Assembly (NCBI RefSeq): GCF_004151485.1
Contig: NZ_SBFF01000008.1
Span: forward strand, 186,001 to 250,000
Source of the DNA: Sphingosinicella sp. CPCC 101087
GTDB taxonomy: Bacteria > Pseudomonadota > Alphaproteobacteria > Sphingomonadales > Sphingomonadaceae
Length of the DNA: 64,000 nt
Direction: 5' to 3'
How positions within the stretch are numbered: the stretch's first letter is position 1; each line of letters starts with the position of its first letter. Both the position numbers and the translations under genes were made by a program. The notes beneath the pieces are model-generated. The model was not told where the DNA came from and ran no database searches. It saw only the letters and a program-made list of their open reading frames with translations. This document shows, piece after piece, positions 7,618 to 15,120 of the stretch.

Positions 7618-9278
7618 CCACGCTTGCGGAGCGCCTCGCCCGGCCGGAAATCCTTCGGCTTCCGCCGTTCGACATTTCGGCCAACGCCAATGCGGCCTTC
7701 GCGGCCGACGCGGTACGGCTGGACGCCAACGAAAATCCTTACCCGCCGCTCGCCGACGGACCGCTCGCGGCGCGGCTCAACCGCTATCCGGAGCCGCAGC
7801 CGGCTGCGCTCAAGGCAGCGATGGCGGCGCTCTACGGCATCGGAACAGACGAGATCATCGTCACCCGCGGCGCCGACGATGCGATCGACCTGCTGGCGCG
7901 GACCTTCTGCCGTCCGGGCACCGATGCCGTGTCGATCTGCCCGCCTACCTTCGCCGCTTATGCCCATTTCGCCTTGCTGCAAGGGGCGCGAGTCGTCGAG
8001 GCGCCGCTCGGATCGGATTTTGCGTTCGAACCCGATCGGTTCCTTGAATCGATAGCGGGCGAACCAGAATTGAAGCTCGCCTTCCTCTGCTCGCCAAACA
8101 ACCCGACCGGCGGCCCCATCGATCCCGCCGACATACTGCGCATCGCCGACGCCTTGCCCGAGACGATCATCGTGCTCGACGAGGCCTATATCGAGTTTGC
8201 CGAGATCGAGAGCCTCGCCGGCGAGGCGACGCGGCGGCCGAACCTGGTCGTGCTGCGCACCTTGTCCAAGGCCTACGGCCTGGCCGGAGCGCGGGTCGGC
8301 GCCGCACTCGGCCATGCCGACACGATCGCCATGACGGCGCGGGCGCTGCCCCCTTATCCGCTTCCGAGCCTGAGCATCGCGGCGGCGCTGGCGGCGCTTT
8401 CCCCGGCCCGACGGCCGCTCCAGGCCGAGCGCATCGCGCGGATCAAGGCCGATCGGGAACGGCTCGCAGGCCTGATCGCCGGAGCGCCGGAAGTCCTCAA
8501 GGCGAGGAGCGGCGGCGGCAATTTCCTGTTCCTCGAGGTCGCGGACCCGGAAGGCCTCTCCGCCCGAATGCGCGCCGCCGGGGTGCGCGTGCGCTTCCGA
8601 CCCCATGCGGCGCCCGGCGGCGTCAGGATCAGCATCGGGAGCGACGCCGAGAACCGGGCGTTGCTCTCCGTTCTCGGCCTCCAAGCGGGGGCGGTCACGC
8701 CGCGGCGTGCGGAGGTGGTTCGGGAGACCAAGGAGACTTCGATCGCCGTCGCGGTCGACCTCGACAGAGCCGAGCCGCGGCGGATCGCAACGGGCCTCCC
8801 CTTCTTCGACCATATGCTCGACCAGGTCGCGGCACATGGCGGCTTCTCGGTGCTGCTCGAATGCAAGGGCGATCTCGAGGTGGACGCGCATCACAGCGTC
8901 GAGGATTGCGCGATCGCGCTCGGGCAAGCGCTCGGCAAGGCACTGGCCGACCGGCGGGGAATCGGCCGCTTCGGCTTCTCGCTGCCGATGGACGAGGCCG
9001 AAGCGCACGTGCTGATCGATCTCAGCGGCCGGCCCTACAGCCGGTTCGAGGGCGATTTCGCGGCCGACCATATCGGCGCCTATCCGACGCAGATGACGGC
9101 GCACGTCTTCCGATCCTTCGCCGACTCGCTCGGCGCGGCGATCCACGTCCGGGTCGAGGGCGAGAACGACCATCACAAGACCGAAGCCTGCTACAAGGCA
9201 TTCGGACGGGCGCTGCGCCAGGCCGTCGCGCGGGAGGGCGCAGGCGATGCCGTCCCGAGCACCAAGGGCGTGCTGTGA
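7614..9278 (+). CDS. hisCB: Fusion of histidinol-phosphate aminotransferase and imidazoleglycerol-phosphate dehydratase
   Basis: One uninterrupted frame of 554 residues encodes two his enzymes. Residues about 1-355 are a complete HisC: LDANENPYPP, SPNNPTG (160-166), DEAYIEF, and TLSKAYGLAGAR with PLP Lys219. After a linker of about 8 residues, residues about 365-554 are a complete HisB dehydratase: FFDHMLDQ, HG, the metal-binding DAHHSVED (424-431), GENDHHKTEA and a final STKGVL. No histidinol-phosphatase domain is present, which fits the separate hisN at 14.0 kb. An in-frame GTG (8715) precedes the HisB part, but its spacing to any Shine-Dalgarno sequence is poor. Both halves keep their key residues, so a functional fusion is likely. 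It overlaps hisD and hisH by 4 bases each. Confidence 0.93.
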   Translation: MTTLAERLARPEILRLPPFDISANANAAFAADAVRLDANENPYPPLADGPLAARLNRYPEPQPAALKAAMAALYGIGTDEIIVTRGADDAIDLLARTFCRPGTDAVSICPPTFAAYAHFALLQGARVVEAPLGSDFAFEPDRFLESIAGEPELKLAFLCSPNNPTGGPIDPADILRIADALPETIIVLDEAYIEFAEIESLAGEATRRPNLVVLRTLSKAYGLAGARVGAALGHADTIAMTARALPPYPLPSLSIAAALAALSPARRPLQAERIARIKADRERLAGLIAGAPEVLKARSGGGNFLFLEVADPEGLSARMRAAGVRVRFRPHAAPGGVRISIGSDAENRALLSVLGLQAGAVTPRRAEVVRETKETSIAVAVDLDRAEPRRIATGLPFFDHMLDQVAAHGGFSVLLECKGDLEVDAHHSVEDCAIALGQALGKALADRRGIGRFGFSLPMDEAEAHVLIDLSGRPYSRFEGDFAADHIGAYPTQMTAHVFRSFADSLGAAIHVRVEGENDHHKTEACYKAFGRALRQAVAREGAGDAVPSTKGVL

Positions 9279-9856
9279 ACGTCGCGATCGTCGATCTCGG
9301 CTGCGGCAATGTCGGGTCGGTGGCCGTGGGCTTCGAGCGGCTCGGCACCGATATCCGGCTGACGCGCGATCCGGCCGACCTCCTCGCGGCCGAACGGGTC
9401 GTACTGCCCGGCGTCGGCGCCGCCGGTTTTGCGATGGAGCGGATCGACGCGCTGGGTCTTCGTGACATCCTCACCGGCCTCGACAAGCCTTTGCTGGGCA
9501 TCTGCCTCGGCATGCAATTGCTGTTCGAGGCGAGCGAGGAGGACGATATCGCCTGCCTCGGCCTCATCCCGGGCAAGGTGCGGCGGCTCGAGCCGGGGCC
9601 CGGCTTGCCGGTCCCGCATATGGGCTGGAGCCGGCTCGATGTGCGCGAGGACGGCGCCGGCCTGAGGAGCGGCGACTATGTCTATTTCGCCCACGGCTTT
9701 GCCGCCGACGACGGACCGTACAGCCTCGCCACCGCACAGCACGGCCGGACTATCCCCGCCGTCGTCCGCAAGGGCAATCTGACCGGCGCCCAATTTCATC
9801 CCGAGCGCAGCGGCAAAGCCGGCGCGCATTTCCTCAGAGCCTTCCTGTCATGCTGA
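9275..9856 (+). CDS. hisH: Imidazole glycerol phosphate synthase glutaminase subunit
   Basis: HisH hydrolyses glutamine and channels ammonia into HisF. The 193-residue class I amidotransferase has the nucleophile elbow GICLGMQ (Cys about residue 76), the oxyanion segment PGVGA and the AQFHPE triad motif near residue 174. It starts with GTG 9275 in a GTGA overlap with the fusion gene and overlaps hisA by 7 bases. The partner cyclase HisF is encoded two genes downstream. Confidence 0.96.
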   Translation: MNVAIVDLGCGNVGSVAVGFERLGTDIRLTRDPADLLAAERVVLPGVGAAGFAMERIDALGLRDILTGLDKPLLGICLGMQLLFEASEEDDIACLGLIPGKVRRLEPGPGLPVPHMGWSRLDVREDGAGLRSGDYVYFAHGFAADDGPYSLATAQHGRTIPAVVRKGNLTGAQFHPERSGKAGAHFLRAFLSC

Positions 9857-10575
9857 TCTATCCCGCAATAGACCTCATGGACGGGCGTTGCGTGCGCCTG
9901 TCGCAGGGCCGGTTCGATGCGCCGACCGTCTATCCGGCCGACCCGGCCGAAGCGCTGGCCGGCTTCGCCGCGGCCGGCGCCGAATGGACCCATGTCGTCG
10001 ACCTGGACGGCGCGCGCGCCCGCGAGCCGCGCCAGCATCCGCTCCTCGCCGAACTGGCGGCGACGGCGCGCCAGCGGCTTCAGGTCGCCGGCGGATTCCG
10101 AACCCGCGAGCAGGTGACTAGGATGCTCGATGCCGGCGTGGCGCGGGTCGTGATCGGCAGCCTTGCCGTCAGCGAGCCTGAGACGGTCGGCGCCTGGATC
10201 GACGATTTCGGGCCCGAGCGAATCACCTTGGCCTTCGACGTCCGACTTGTCGACGGCGTGCCCGAGGTCGCGACGGCGGGCTGGCTCGAGGCTTCGGGTC
10301 GCAGCCTGTGGGACGTCGCGGGCTTCTACCCTCGAGCTCGGCACATGCTGGTCACCGACATCGGCCGAGACGGAATGATGGCGGGACCCAATGTCGAGCT
10401 GGTCGAGGAGGCGGTCCGGCGGCTGCCGCACCTCAGCGTCCAGGCCTCGGGCGGGGTCGCCTCGGCCGACGACCTTCGCGCGCTCAAGGCCGCGGGCGCC
10501 GACGGCGCCATCGTCGGCAAGGCGTTGTGGGAGGCGCGGCTCGGCCTGGCGGAAGCGGTCGATGCCGGCCGCTAG
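9850..10575 (+). CDS. hisA: ProFAR isomerase
   Basis: HisA is the Amadori isomerase converting ProFAR to PRFAR. The 241-residue half-repeat TIM barrel begins with YPAIDLMDG (catalytic Asp8 region), has QVAGGFRT in the first phosphate site, TDIGRDGMMAGPN (about 165-177) with the second catalytic Asp, and QASGGVAS in the second phosphate site. It overlaps hisH by 7 and hisF by 14 bases. Confidence 0.96.
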   Translation: MLIYPAIDLMDGRCVRLSQGRFDAPTVYPADPAEALAGFAAAGAEWTHVVDLDGARAREPRQHPLLAELAATARQRLQVAGGFRTREQVTRMLDAGVARVVIGSLAVSEPETVGAWIDDFGPERITLAFDVRLVDGVPEVATAGWLEASGRSLWDVAGFYPRARHMLVTDIGRDGMMAGPNVELVEEAVRRLPHLSVQASGGVASADDLRALKAAGADGAIVGKALWEARLGLAEAVDAGR

Positions 10576-11329
10576 GATCATCCCCTGCCTCGACGTGCGC
10601 GACGGGCGCGTGGTCAAGGGCGTGCAGTTCCGCGACCATCGCGACGTGGGCGACATCGTGGAGCATGCGCTGCGCTATCGCGACGAGGGGGCGGACGAGC
10701 TGGTCTTCTACGACATCAGCGCCAGCGCCGAGGATCGCAGCCTCGATTTCGACTGGATTCGCCGGATCGGGCGCGAGATCGACATACCCTTCGCCGTCGC
10801 CGGCGGGCTGCGCAGCCGCGAGCAGGCCGCCGCCTGCCTCGAGGCGGGCGCCGACAAGGTCTCGGTCAACTCGCCGGCGCTCGAGCGGCCCGAGCTGATC
10901 GGCGAGCTGGCGCGCGACTTCGGCAGCCAATGCGTCGTGCTCGGCGTCGACAGTCTCGCCCGCGACGGGGCCTATTTCATCCACCAATATACGGGCCGGG
11001 TCGACCGCAGCCGGGACACCGGGCTGGCCACGCTGGACTGGGTCCGCGAGGCGGTCGACCGCGGGGCGGGCGAGGTGGTGCTCAACTGCATGTCGCGCGA
11101 CGGCGTTCGCAACGGCTACGACCTCGCTCACGTCGCCGCGATCGTCGCCGCGGTGCCGGTGCCGGTGATCGCCTCGGGCGGCGCGGGCGCACCGGAACAT
11201 TTCCGCGACGTCCTCCTCGAGTCCGGAGCGAGCGGGGCGCTCGCAGCCACCGTCTTCCACGACCGGATCATCCACATTCCCGAGCTGAAGGAGTATCTCG
11301 CCTCATGCGGGATCGAAATGCGCCGCTGA
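10562..11329 (+). CDS. hisF: Imidazole glycerol phosphate synthase cyclase subunit
   Basis: HisF uses ammonia from HisH to convert PRFAR into imidazole glycerol phosphate and AICAR. The 255-residue barrel shows IIPCLDVRDGRVVKGV at the N-terminus (catalytic Asp11), AVAGGLRS, KVSVNSPAL, and VIASGGAGAPEHF at the second phosphate site. The second catalytic Asp lies in NCMSRDGVRNGYD. ATG 10562 lies inside hisA (14-base overlap), and the gene overlaps hisIE by 25 bases. Confidence 0.96.
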   Translation: MPAARIIPCLDVRDGRVVKGVQFRDHRDVGDIVEHALRYRDEGADELVFYDISASAEDRSLDFDWIRRIGREIDIPFAVAGGLRSREQAAACLEAGADKVSVNSPALERPELIGELARDFGSQCVVLGVDSLARDGAYFIHQYTGRVDRSRDTGLATLDWVREAVDRGAGEVVLNCMSRDGVRNGYDLAHVAAIVAAVPVPVIASGGAGAPEHFRDVLLESGASGALAATVFHDRIIHIPELKEYLASCGIEMRR

Positions 11330-11940
11330 CCCCCGGCGACCTCGACAGGCTCGACTGGGCGAAGATGGACGGGCTGCTCCCGGCCCTGGTCCAGGACGCG
11401 TCGACGCTGCAGGCGCTGATGCTCGGCTATATGGACCGCGCCGCGCTGGAGGCGACGTTGCGTGACGGCTTCGCCACATTCTACAGCCGATCGAAACAGA
11501 GGCTGTGGCAGAAGGGCGAGACATCGGGAAACCGCCTGGCGGTCAAGGCGGTGCTGGCCGACTGTGACGCCGACGCCCTCCTGGTCCTGGCCGTGCCGGC
11601 CGGCCCGACCTGCCATCTCGGCACGGCGAGCTGCTTCGGCGAGGAGACCGCTCCGGGACTCGGCTGGCTGGGCCAGCTCGCCCGAATCGTCGACCATCGC
11701 TCCGCCGCCGACCCGCAGGAGAGCTACACGGCGCGCCTGCTGGACGAAGGGCCGGTCAGGATCGCCCAGAAGATCGGCGAGGAAGGCGTCGAGCTGGCTT
11801 TGGCCGGCGCCGCCGGCGATCGGGACGCCTGCATCGCCGAGGCGGCCGATCTCGTCTTCCACATGACCGTGCTTATGCAGTCTCGCGGGTTCGGCTGGGA
11901 AGATCTGACGGAGGAATTGCGAAGGCGGCACGGCCAATAG
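11305..11940 (+). CDS. hisIE: Bifunctional phosphoribosyl-AMP cyclohydrolase / phosphoribosyl-ATP pyrophosphatase
   Basis: The 211-residue protein joins HisI (about 1-115) and HisE (about 120-211), the second and third steps of histidine synthesis. The HisI part has FYSRSKQRLWQKGETSGN, DCDADALL and the metal-binding Cys residues of PTCHLGTASCF. The HisE part has the nucleoside-triphosphate pyrophosphohydrolase helix KIGEEGVELALA and an EAADLVFH segment. It closes the his run; 49 bases without an obvious terminator separate it from the convergent serine hydrolase gene. Confidence 0.95.
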   Translation: MRDRNAPLTPGDLDRLDWAKMDGLLPALVQDASTLQALMLGYMDRAALEATLRDGFATFYSRSKQRLWQKGETSGNRLAVKAVLADCDADALLVLAVPAGPTCHLGTASCFGEETAPGLGWLGQLARIVDHRSAADPQESYTARLLDEGPVRIAQKIGEEGVELALAGAAGDRDACIAEAADLVFHMTVLMQSRGFGWEDLTEELRRRHGQ

Positions 11941-11989
11941 CCGCCCCCTTTCTCGGGATGGGAAGCGACACCCCCCGGTCCCCGCTGCC

Positions 11990-13411
11990 TCAATCCAGTC
12001 GCGTCGCCGGCATCCCCTCCCCGCCGCGGCCGTCGCCGTAGAGGACGAGCCCGGTGATTCGCCCCTCGGCGTCGAGCTGGAACGACAATTCGTCATTGCC
12101 GGTATCCAGGAAGAAGTCCCGAGGCCCGGTCGGAAAGAATTCGGATATGCCGTTGCCGGGCCGATGAACGAGCAGGTGCGAATCCTTGCGGGCCAGTTCC
12201 AATATCCGACCGTCGGCGAGCCGATAGCGGCCGGCATAGCCGTCGAGCGTCGCCCGATCGACGGCGACGATGCTGTTCCGCGGGGCATCCGGCGCTGCCG
12301 GCAACGGCCGTCCCGCCAGCAGATGAAGGGCGATCCCGATCGGCTGGTCGTCGGTCCTGGCATTGGCGAGGACCACAATGCCGCGTCCGGTCGCCGGATC
12401 GAACGCGACGCCCGAGCGATAGCCCTGCTTGCCCCCGGCGTGACTGACCATATTCTCGCGGGTGATGGCCCAGCCGAGCGCCTGCCAGCCGGGAGGCAGA
12501 GGGACACGCTCGCGCAGCTGCAGGGCAATGGCCGCCGCGAGCGGCGTGCGCTCGGGCTCGAGATAGGCGACGACGAACTTCATGAGATCGTTGGCGGTCG
12601 AGCGGAGCGACCCCGAGGCCGGCATGTTCAACATCTCCCAGGTGCGCACGGGTCGCAGATAGCGGTCGTGGCCCGGTGCCAGCCGCCGCTCCTGGTCCGG
12701 CCGCAGCCGGATCGACGTGTCGTTCATGCCCAGCGGGTCGAGAATGCGCTGCCTGAGCAGGGCTTCATACTCCATGCCCGCCCGCCGCGCGAGCAATCGG
12801 CCGAGCAGGGTCACGCCGAGATTCGAATATCCCCAACGCGCGCCGGGCTCGCGCGGCAGATCGTAGGTCGACAGGAAATGATGGAGCTGCTCGACCGAAT
12901 AGGCCTCGTACGGATCGGGCTCGCCGTCCAGCGACAGATTGGTCGGCATGGAAGGCAGCCCGGACATGTGCGTCGCCAGATCGCGCAAGGTGATCGGCCG
13001 TCCGCGCTCGGCCAGGGTGACTCCGGGCGGCAGATAAAGCGAGGCCGGATCGTCGAGCCCTACCTCGCCGCGCACGACCATCTCCGCGAGCAGCAGGGTC
13101 GTGAAGCCCTTGGTGACCGATCCGATCTGGAACACGGTATCGCCGTCGAGCGGCCGATCGTCCGCTGCGCCGCTCCGGCCATGAGCGATGATGCTGCGCC
13201 GGCCCGGCCCGATCACGCCGGCGACGATGCCGACGCCGTTGCCCTCCATCCGTTCGGCCAGCAGTCGGCGGATTTCGTCGTCGGAAGGAATGGCTTGCGC
13301 TTGCTGCGAGACGACCGGCTGCGCAGCGACGGCGGCCGGCGCGCACGAGCCTGCCAAGAGCATGACCAGCGCGAGGGCCGATACGCCCCGGTCCAAGGTT
13401 CCGAATTGCAT
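11990..13411 (-). CDS. Secreted serine hydrolase of the class C beta-lactamase family
   Basis: The 473-residue protein has a signal peptide (hydrophobic stretch to about residue 30, Ala-rich cleavage region), then a penicillin-binding-type domain with the nucleophile motif SVTK, the YSN motif and an HAGG box in place of the KTG triad. The last about 100 residues look like the extra beta-barrel domain often found in esterase-type members. The substrate cannot be named; esterase, D-aminopeptidase or beta-lactamase activity are all possible. AAGGGGAG ends directly before ATG 13417, so the second ATG (13411, spacing 6) is the better start. It is divergent from the MarR gene, with a candidate operator between them. 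Confidence 0.85.
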   Translation of the reverse strand: MQFGTLDRGVSALALVMLLAGSCAPAAVAAQPVVSQQAQAIPSDDEIRRLLAERMEGNGVGIVAGVIGPGRRSIIAHGRSGAADDRPLDGDTVFQIGSVTKGFTTLLLAEMVVRGEVGLDDPASLYLPPGVTLAERGRPITLRDLATHMSGLPSMPTNLSLDGEPDPYEAYSVEQLHHFLSTYDLPREPGARWGYSNLGVTLLGRLLARRAGMEYEALLRQRILDPLGMNDTSIRLRPDQERRLAPGHDRYLRPVRTWEMLNMPASGSLRSTANDLMKFVVAYLEPERTPLAAAIALQLRERVPLPPGWQALGWAITRENMVSHAGGKQGYRSGVAFDPATGRGIVVLANARTDDQPIGIALHLLAGRPLPAAPDAPRNSIVAVDRATLDGYAGRYRLADGRILELARKDSHLLVHRPGNGISEFFPTGPRDFFLDTGNDELSFQLDAEGRITGLVLYGDGRGGEGMPATRLD

Positions 13412-13462
13412 GGCCATCTCCCCTTTCTAATTGGACGCGGAAGGCCGCCAATTCGCCAAATG

Positions 13463-13476
13463 CGTAACTCATTACG
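13463..13476. promoter_or_regulatory. Candidate MarR operator
   Basis: A perfect dyad CGTAA-ctca-TTACG lies in the divergent gap between the serine hydrolase and the marR gene. The right arm is part of a second palindrome TTACGTAA (13472-13479). A TTGACA hexamer follows at 13483-13488 and could be the -35 of the marR promoter, placing the dyad just upstream. No good -10 is visible. Confidence 0.45.
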
Positions 13477-13536
13477 TAAATGTTGACAAGGCTATGACGC
13501 ACTGCTCAGTGGTCCCGGATTGGTCGGTAGGGTTCC

Positions 13537-14076
13537 ATGGCAAGCGAGCAGGAAGAGGATTTCGTTCGGCGGCAGGGGCCGGCCTTCCTGGCGCATCTGC
13601 TGCGCCGGCTGTCCGACACGCTCGTGGACGGATGCGCGGAATGGCATCCGGAGCAGGGCGTAAGCAGCGCACCGCGCACTTCCTCGACCTTGCTCGCGCT
13701 CGACGAAAAGGGCAGCCTCTCCGTGACCGAGCTGTCGGCCCTGCTGCGCCAGTCGCACCCGCTGGCCATTCGCTGGATCAAGCAGCTGCGAGAGCTGGGC
13801 CTCGTGACTTCCGAGAAGGACTCTACTGACGGTCGGCGTTCCTTGATTTCGCTGACCGCGGAAGGGAAGGCGACGGTTGCGCGGCTGCGCCGGGTGCTGG
13901 CGGTGGTCGACCGGGCGATGCTGGAGCTTTCCGAGGAGGCGATGCCAGGCCTGGTGGAGGGCTTGTGGAGGATGGAGGCAGGACTCCGCGCCAAGCCCTT
14001 CATCGAGCGCCTCAGGGCACTCGATCACGCCACTTCGTCGACGAACGCCGACGAGCCGGGAGTCTATCGCCGCTGA
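13537..14076 (+). CDS. MarR-family transcriptional regulator
   Basis: This 179-residue winged-helix protein shows the MarR layout: an N-terminal dimerisation helix, LSVTELSALLRQSHPLAIRW as the helix-turn-helix (about 61-80), the wing segment EKDSTDGRRSLISLT (about 94-108) with the conserved DGR, and a long C-terminal helix. TAGGG lies 4 bases before ATG 13537. It is divergent from the secreted serine hydrolase and probably controls it and itself through the dyad at 13463-13476. The last 65 bases overlap the 3' end of hisN on the opposite strand. Confidence 0.88.
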   Translation: MASEQEEDFVRRQGPAFLAHLLRRLSDTLVDGCAEWHPEQGVSSAPRTSSTLLALDEKGSLSVTELSALLRQSHPLAIRWIKQLRELGLVTSEKDSTDGRRSLISLTAEGKATVARLRRVLAVVDRAMLELSEEAMPGLVEGLWRMEAGLRAKPFIERLRALDHATSSTNADEPGVYRR

Positions 14077-14857
14077 GCAGCCGCACGGCCTGCTCGAACA
14101 GGGCCGGGCTCGCGGCCGCCAGCAGCTGACCGTCGCTCAGATCGTCGCCGCCGGCCCAGTTGCCGACCACCCCACCGGCGCCGCGGATCACCGGCACCAG
14201 GGCGTTGAGGTCGTGCGGACTCAATCCCGATTCGGCCACCAGGTCGATCGAGCCCGCCGCCAGCCGGGCGTAAGCATAAGCATCGTAGCCGTAGCGGGTC
14301 ACCCGGATCGACCGGCGCAGCCGCTCGAACGCCTCCGCCTCGGTGCCGGCGAACAGATAGGGATCCGTCGTCGACAGCCGCGCCTCGCCCAGGCCAGTGC
14401 AGCCGGAGGTCCGGAGCGTTTGCCGGTCCCCGCCGCTCTCGACCCAGGCGGCTTCCCCGGTCCCGACATAGCGTTCGTCAAGACGCGGCACGTCGATCAC
14501 GCCGACCGCCGGCTGGCGCTCGTGCAGCAGGGCGATCAGGGTCGTCCAGCCCGGCATTCCGCAGATGAACGCCCGCGTTCCGTCGATCGGGTCGAGGCTC
14601 CAGACGAAGGAGCCCCGCGCCGGCCGCGGCTCCAGTTCCTCCCCTTCGATGCCATGATCGGGATGATGCGCCTCGATCAGCACGCGCATCACCCGCTCCG
14701 CCTCGCGATCGGCCTCCGTGACGGGATCGAACCGTCCGCCGCCGCTCTTGTCCTCGCAGGCGATCCCCGCCGCGGCCGCCGGCAGCGTCACGTCGCGTGC
14801 CGCGTCGGCGAGCCGACAGGCGAAGGAGGTCAGGGCTTTCCAGTCCGCGCTCGCCAT
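14012..14857 (-). CDS. hisN: Histidinol-phosphatase, inositol-monophosphatase family
   Basis: The 281-residue protein has the metal-binding motifs of the inositol monophosphatase fold: GEELE, WSLDPIDGTRAF (about 97-108) and a C-terminal PHDLNALVPVIRGAGG. HisN-type members dephosphorylate histidinol phosphate. The cluster at 5.4-11.9 kb lacks any other histidinol phosphatase, so this gene probably completes the pathway. Inositol-phosphatase or CysQ-like activity on PAP is an alternative. ATG 14857 is preceded by GGAAGG and, further out, GAAGGAG. An upstream in-frame extension exists but is low-complexity. Its end overlaps the convergent MarR gene by 65 bases. Confidence 0.85.
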   Translation of the reverse strand: MASADWKALTSFACRLADAARDVTLPAAAAGIACEDKSGGGRFDPVTEADREAERVMRVLIEAHHPDHGIEGEELEPRPARGSFVWSLDPIDGTRAFICGMPGWTTLIALLHERQPAVGVIDVPRLDERYVGTGEAAWVESGGDRQTLRTSGCTGLGEARLSTTDPYLFAGTEAEAFERLRRSIRVTRYGYDAYAYARLAAGSIDLVAESGLSPHDLNALVPVIRGAGGVVGNWAGGDDLSDGQLLAAASPALFEQAVRLLSGDRLPARRRSSTKWRDRVP

Positions 14858-14981
14858 CCTTCCGCTCTCTCCTTCGCTACCGCCCTCGACCGCGGAACGC
14901 CATCGCGCCCCAAAAACCATTTGCCAACCATTCATTCCTTACATACGAGGCCAGGAGGCGACGCATTCGTGCGCCGCCGAA

Positions 14982-15120
14982 GCATTCAGAGTGGGCCCTG
15001 GCGGCCCACGCCAACCTGCCCACCCGGGCAAGGTGGCGGTCCTGGACAAGGGACGATGCGGCCGATCCGGCAACCAAGCGGGTCTCGAGCAGCACAGTCC
15101 CTTCGAGTGTGGAGAAGGAA
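14982..15120 (+). promoter_or_regulatory. Candidate SAM-clan riboswitch with Shine-Dalgarno-sequestering platform before metX
   Basis: The metX leader folds as a three-way-type core. P1 is GCAT 14982-14985 with ATGC 15056-15059. P2 is GTGGGCC/GGCCCAC (14991-14997, 15003-15009). P3 is 15010-15021 with 15026-15037, and P4 is GTCC/GGAC (15039-15042, 15051-15054). P3 contains CCAACC opposite GGTGG, giving C-G and A-U pairs beside an unpaired A (15012-15014 against 15034-15035), the arrangement of the SAM-I ligand site. The P4 3' strand AAGGGAC (15048-15054) can alternatively pair with GTCCCTT (15097-15103). When it does not, CCTTC (15100-15104) can pair with GAAGG (15114-15118) and hide the ribosome site. 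This gives SAM-dependent repression. It does not look like SAM-II. Confidence 0.55.

Noticed and set aside
8700-8730. Separate hisB gene starting at GTG 8715
   Set aside because: There is no stop codon between the HisC and HisB parts, and the nearest purine-rich motif (GGAG) abuts the GTG with no spacing, so a fusion is the simpler reading.
14960-15120. SAM-II riboswitch before metX
   Set aside because: The compact pseudoknot and the A-rich GCTAAA-type core expected for SAM-II are not present; the helices fit a SAM-I-like core better.
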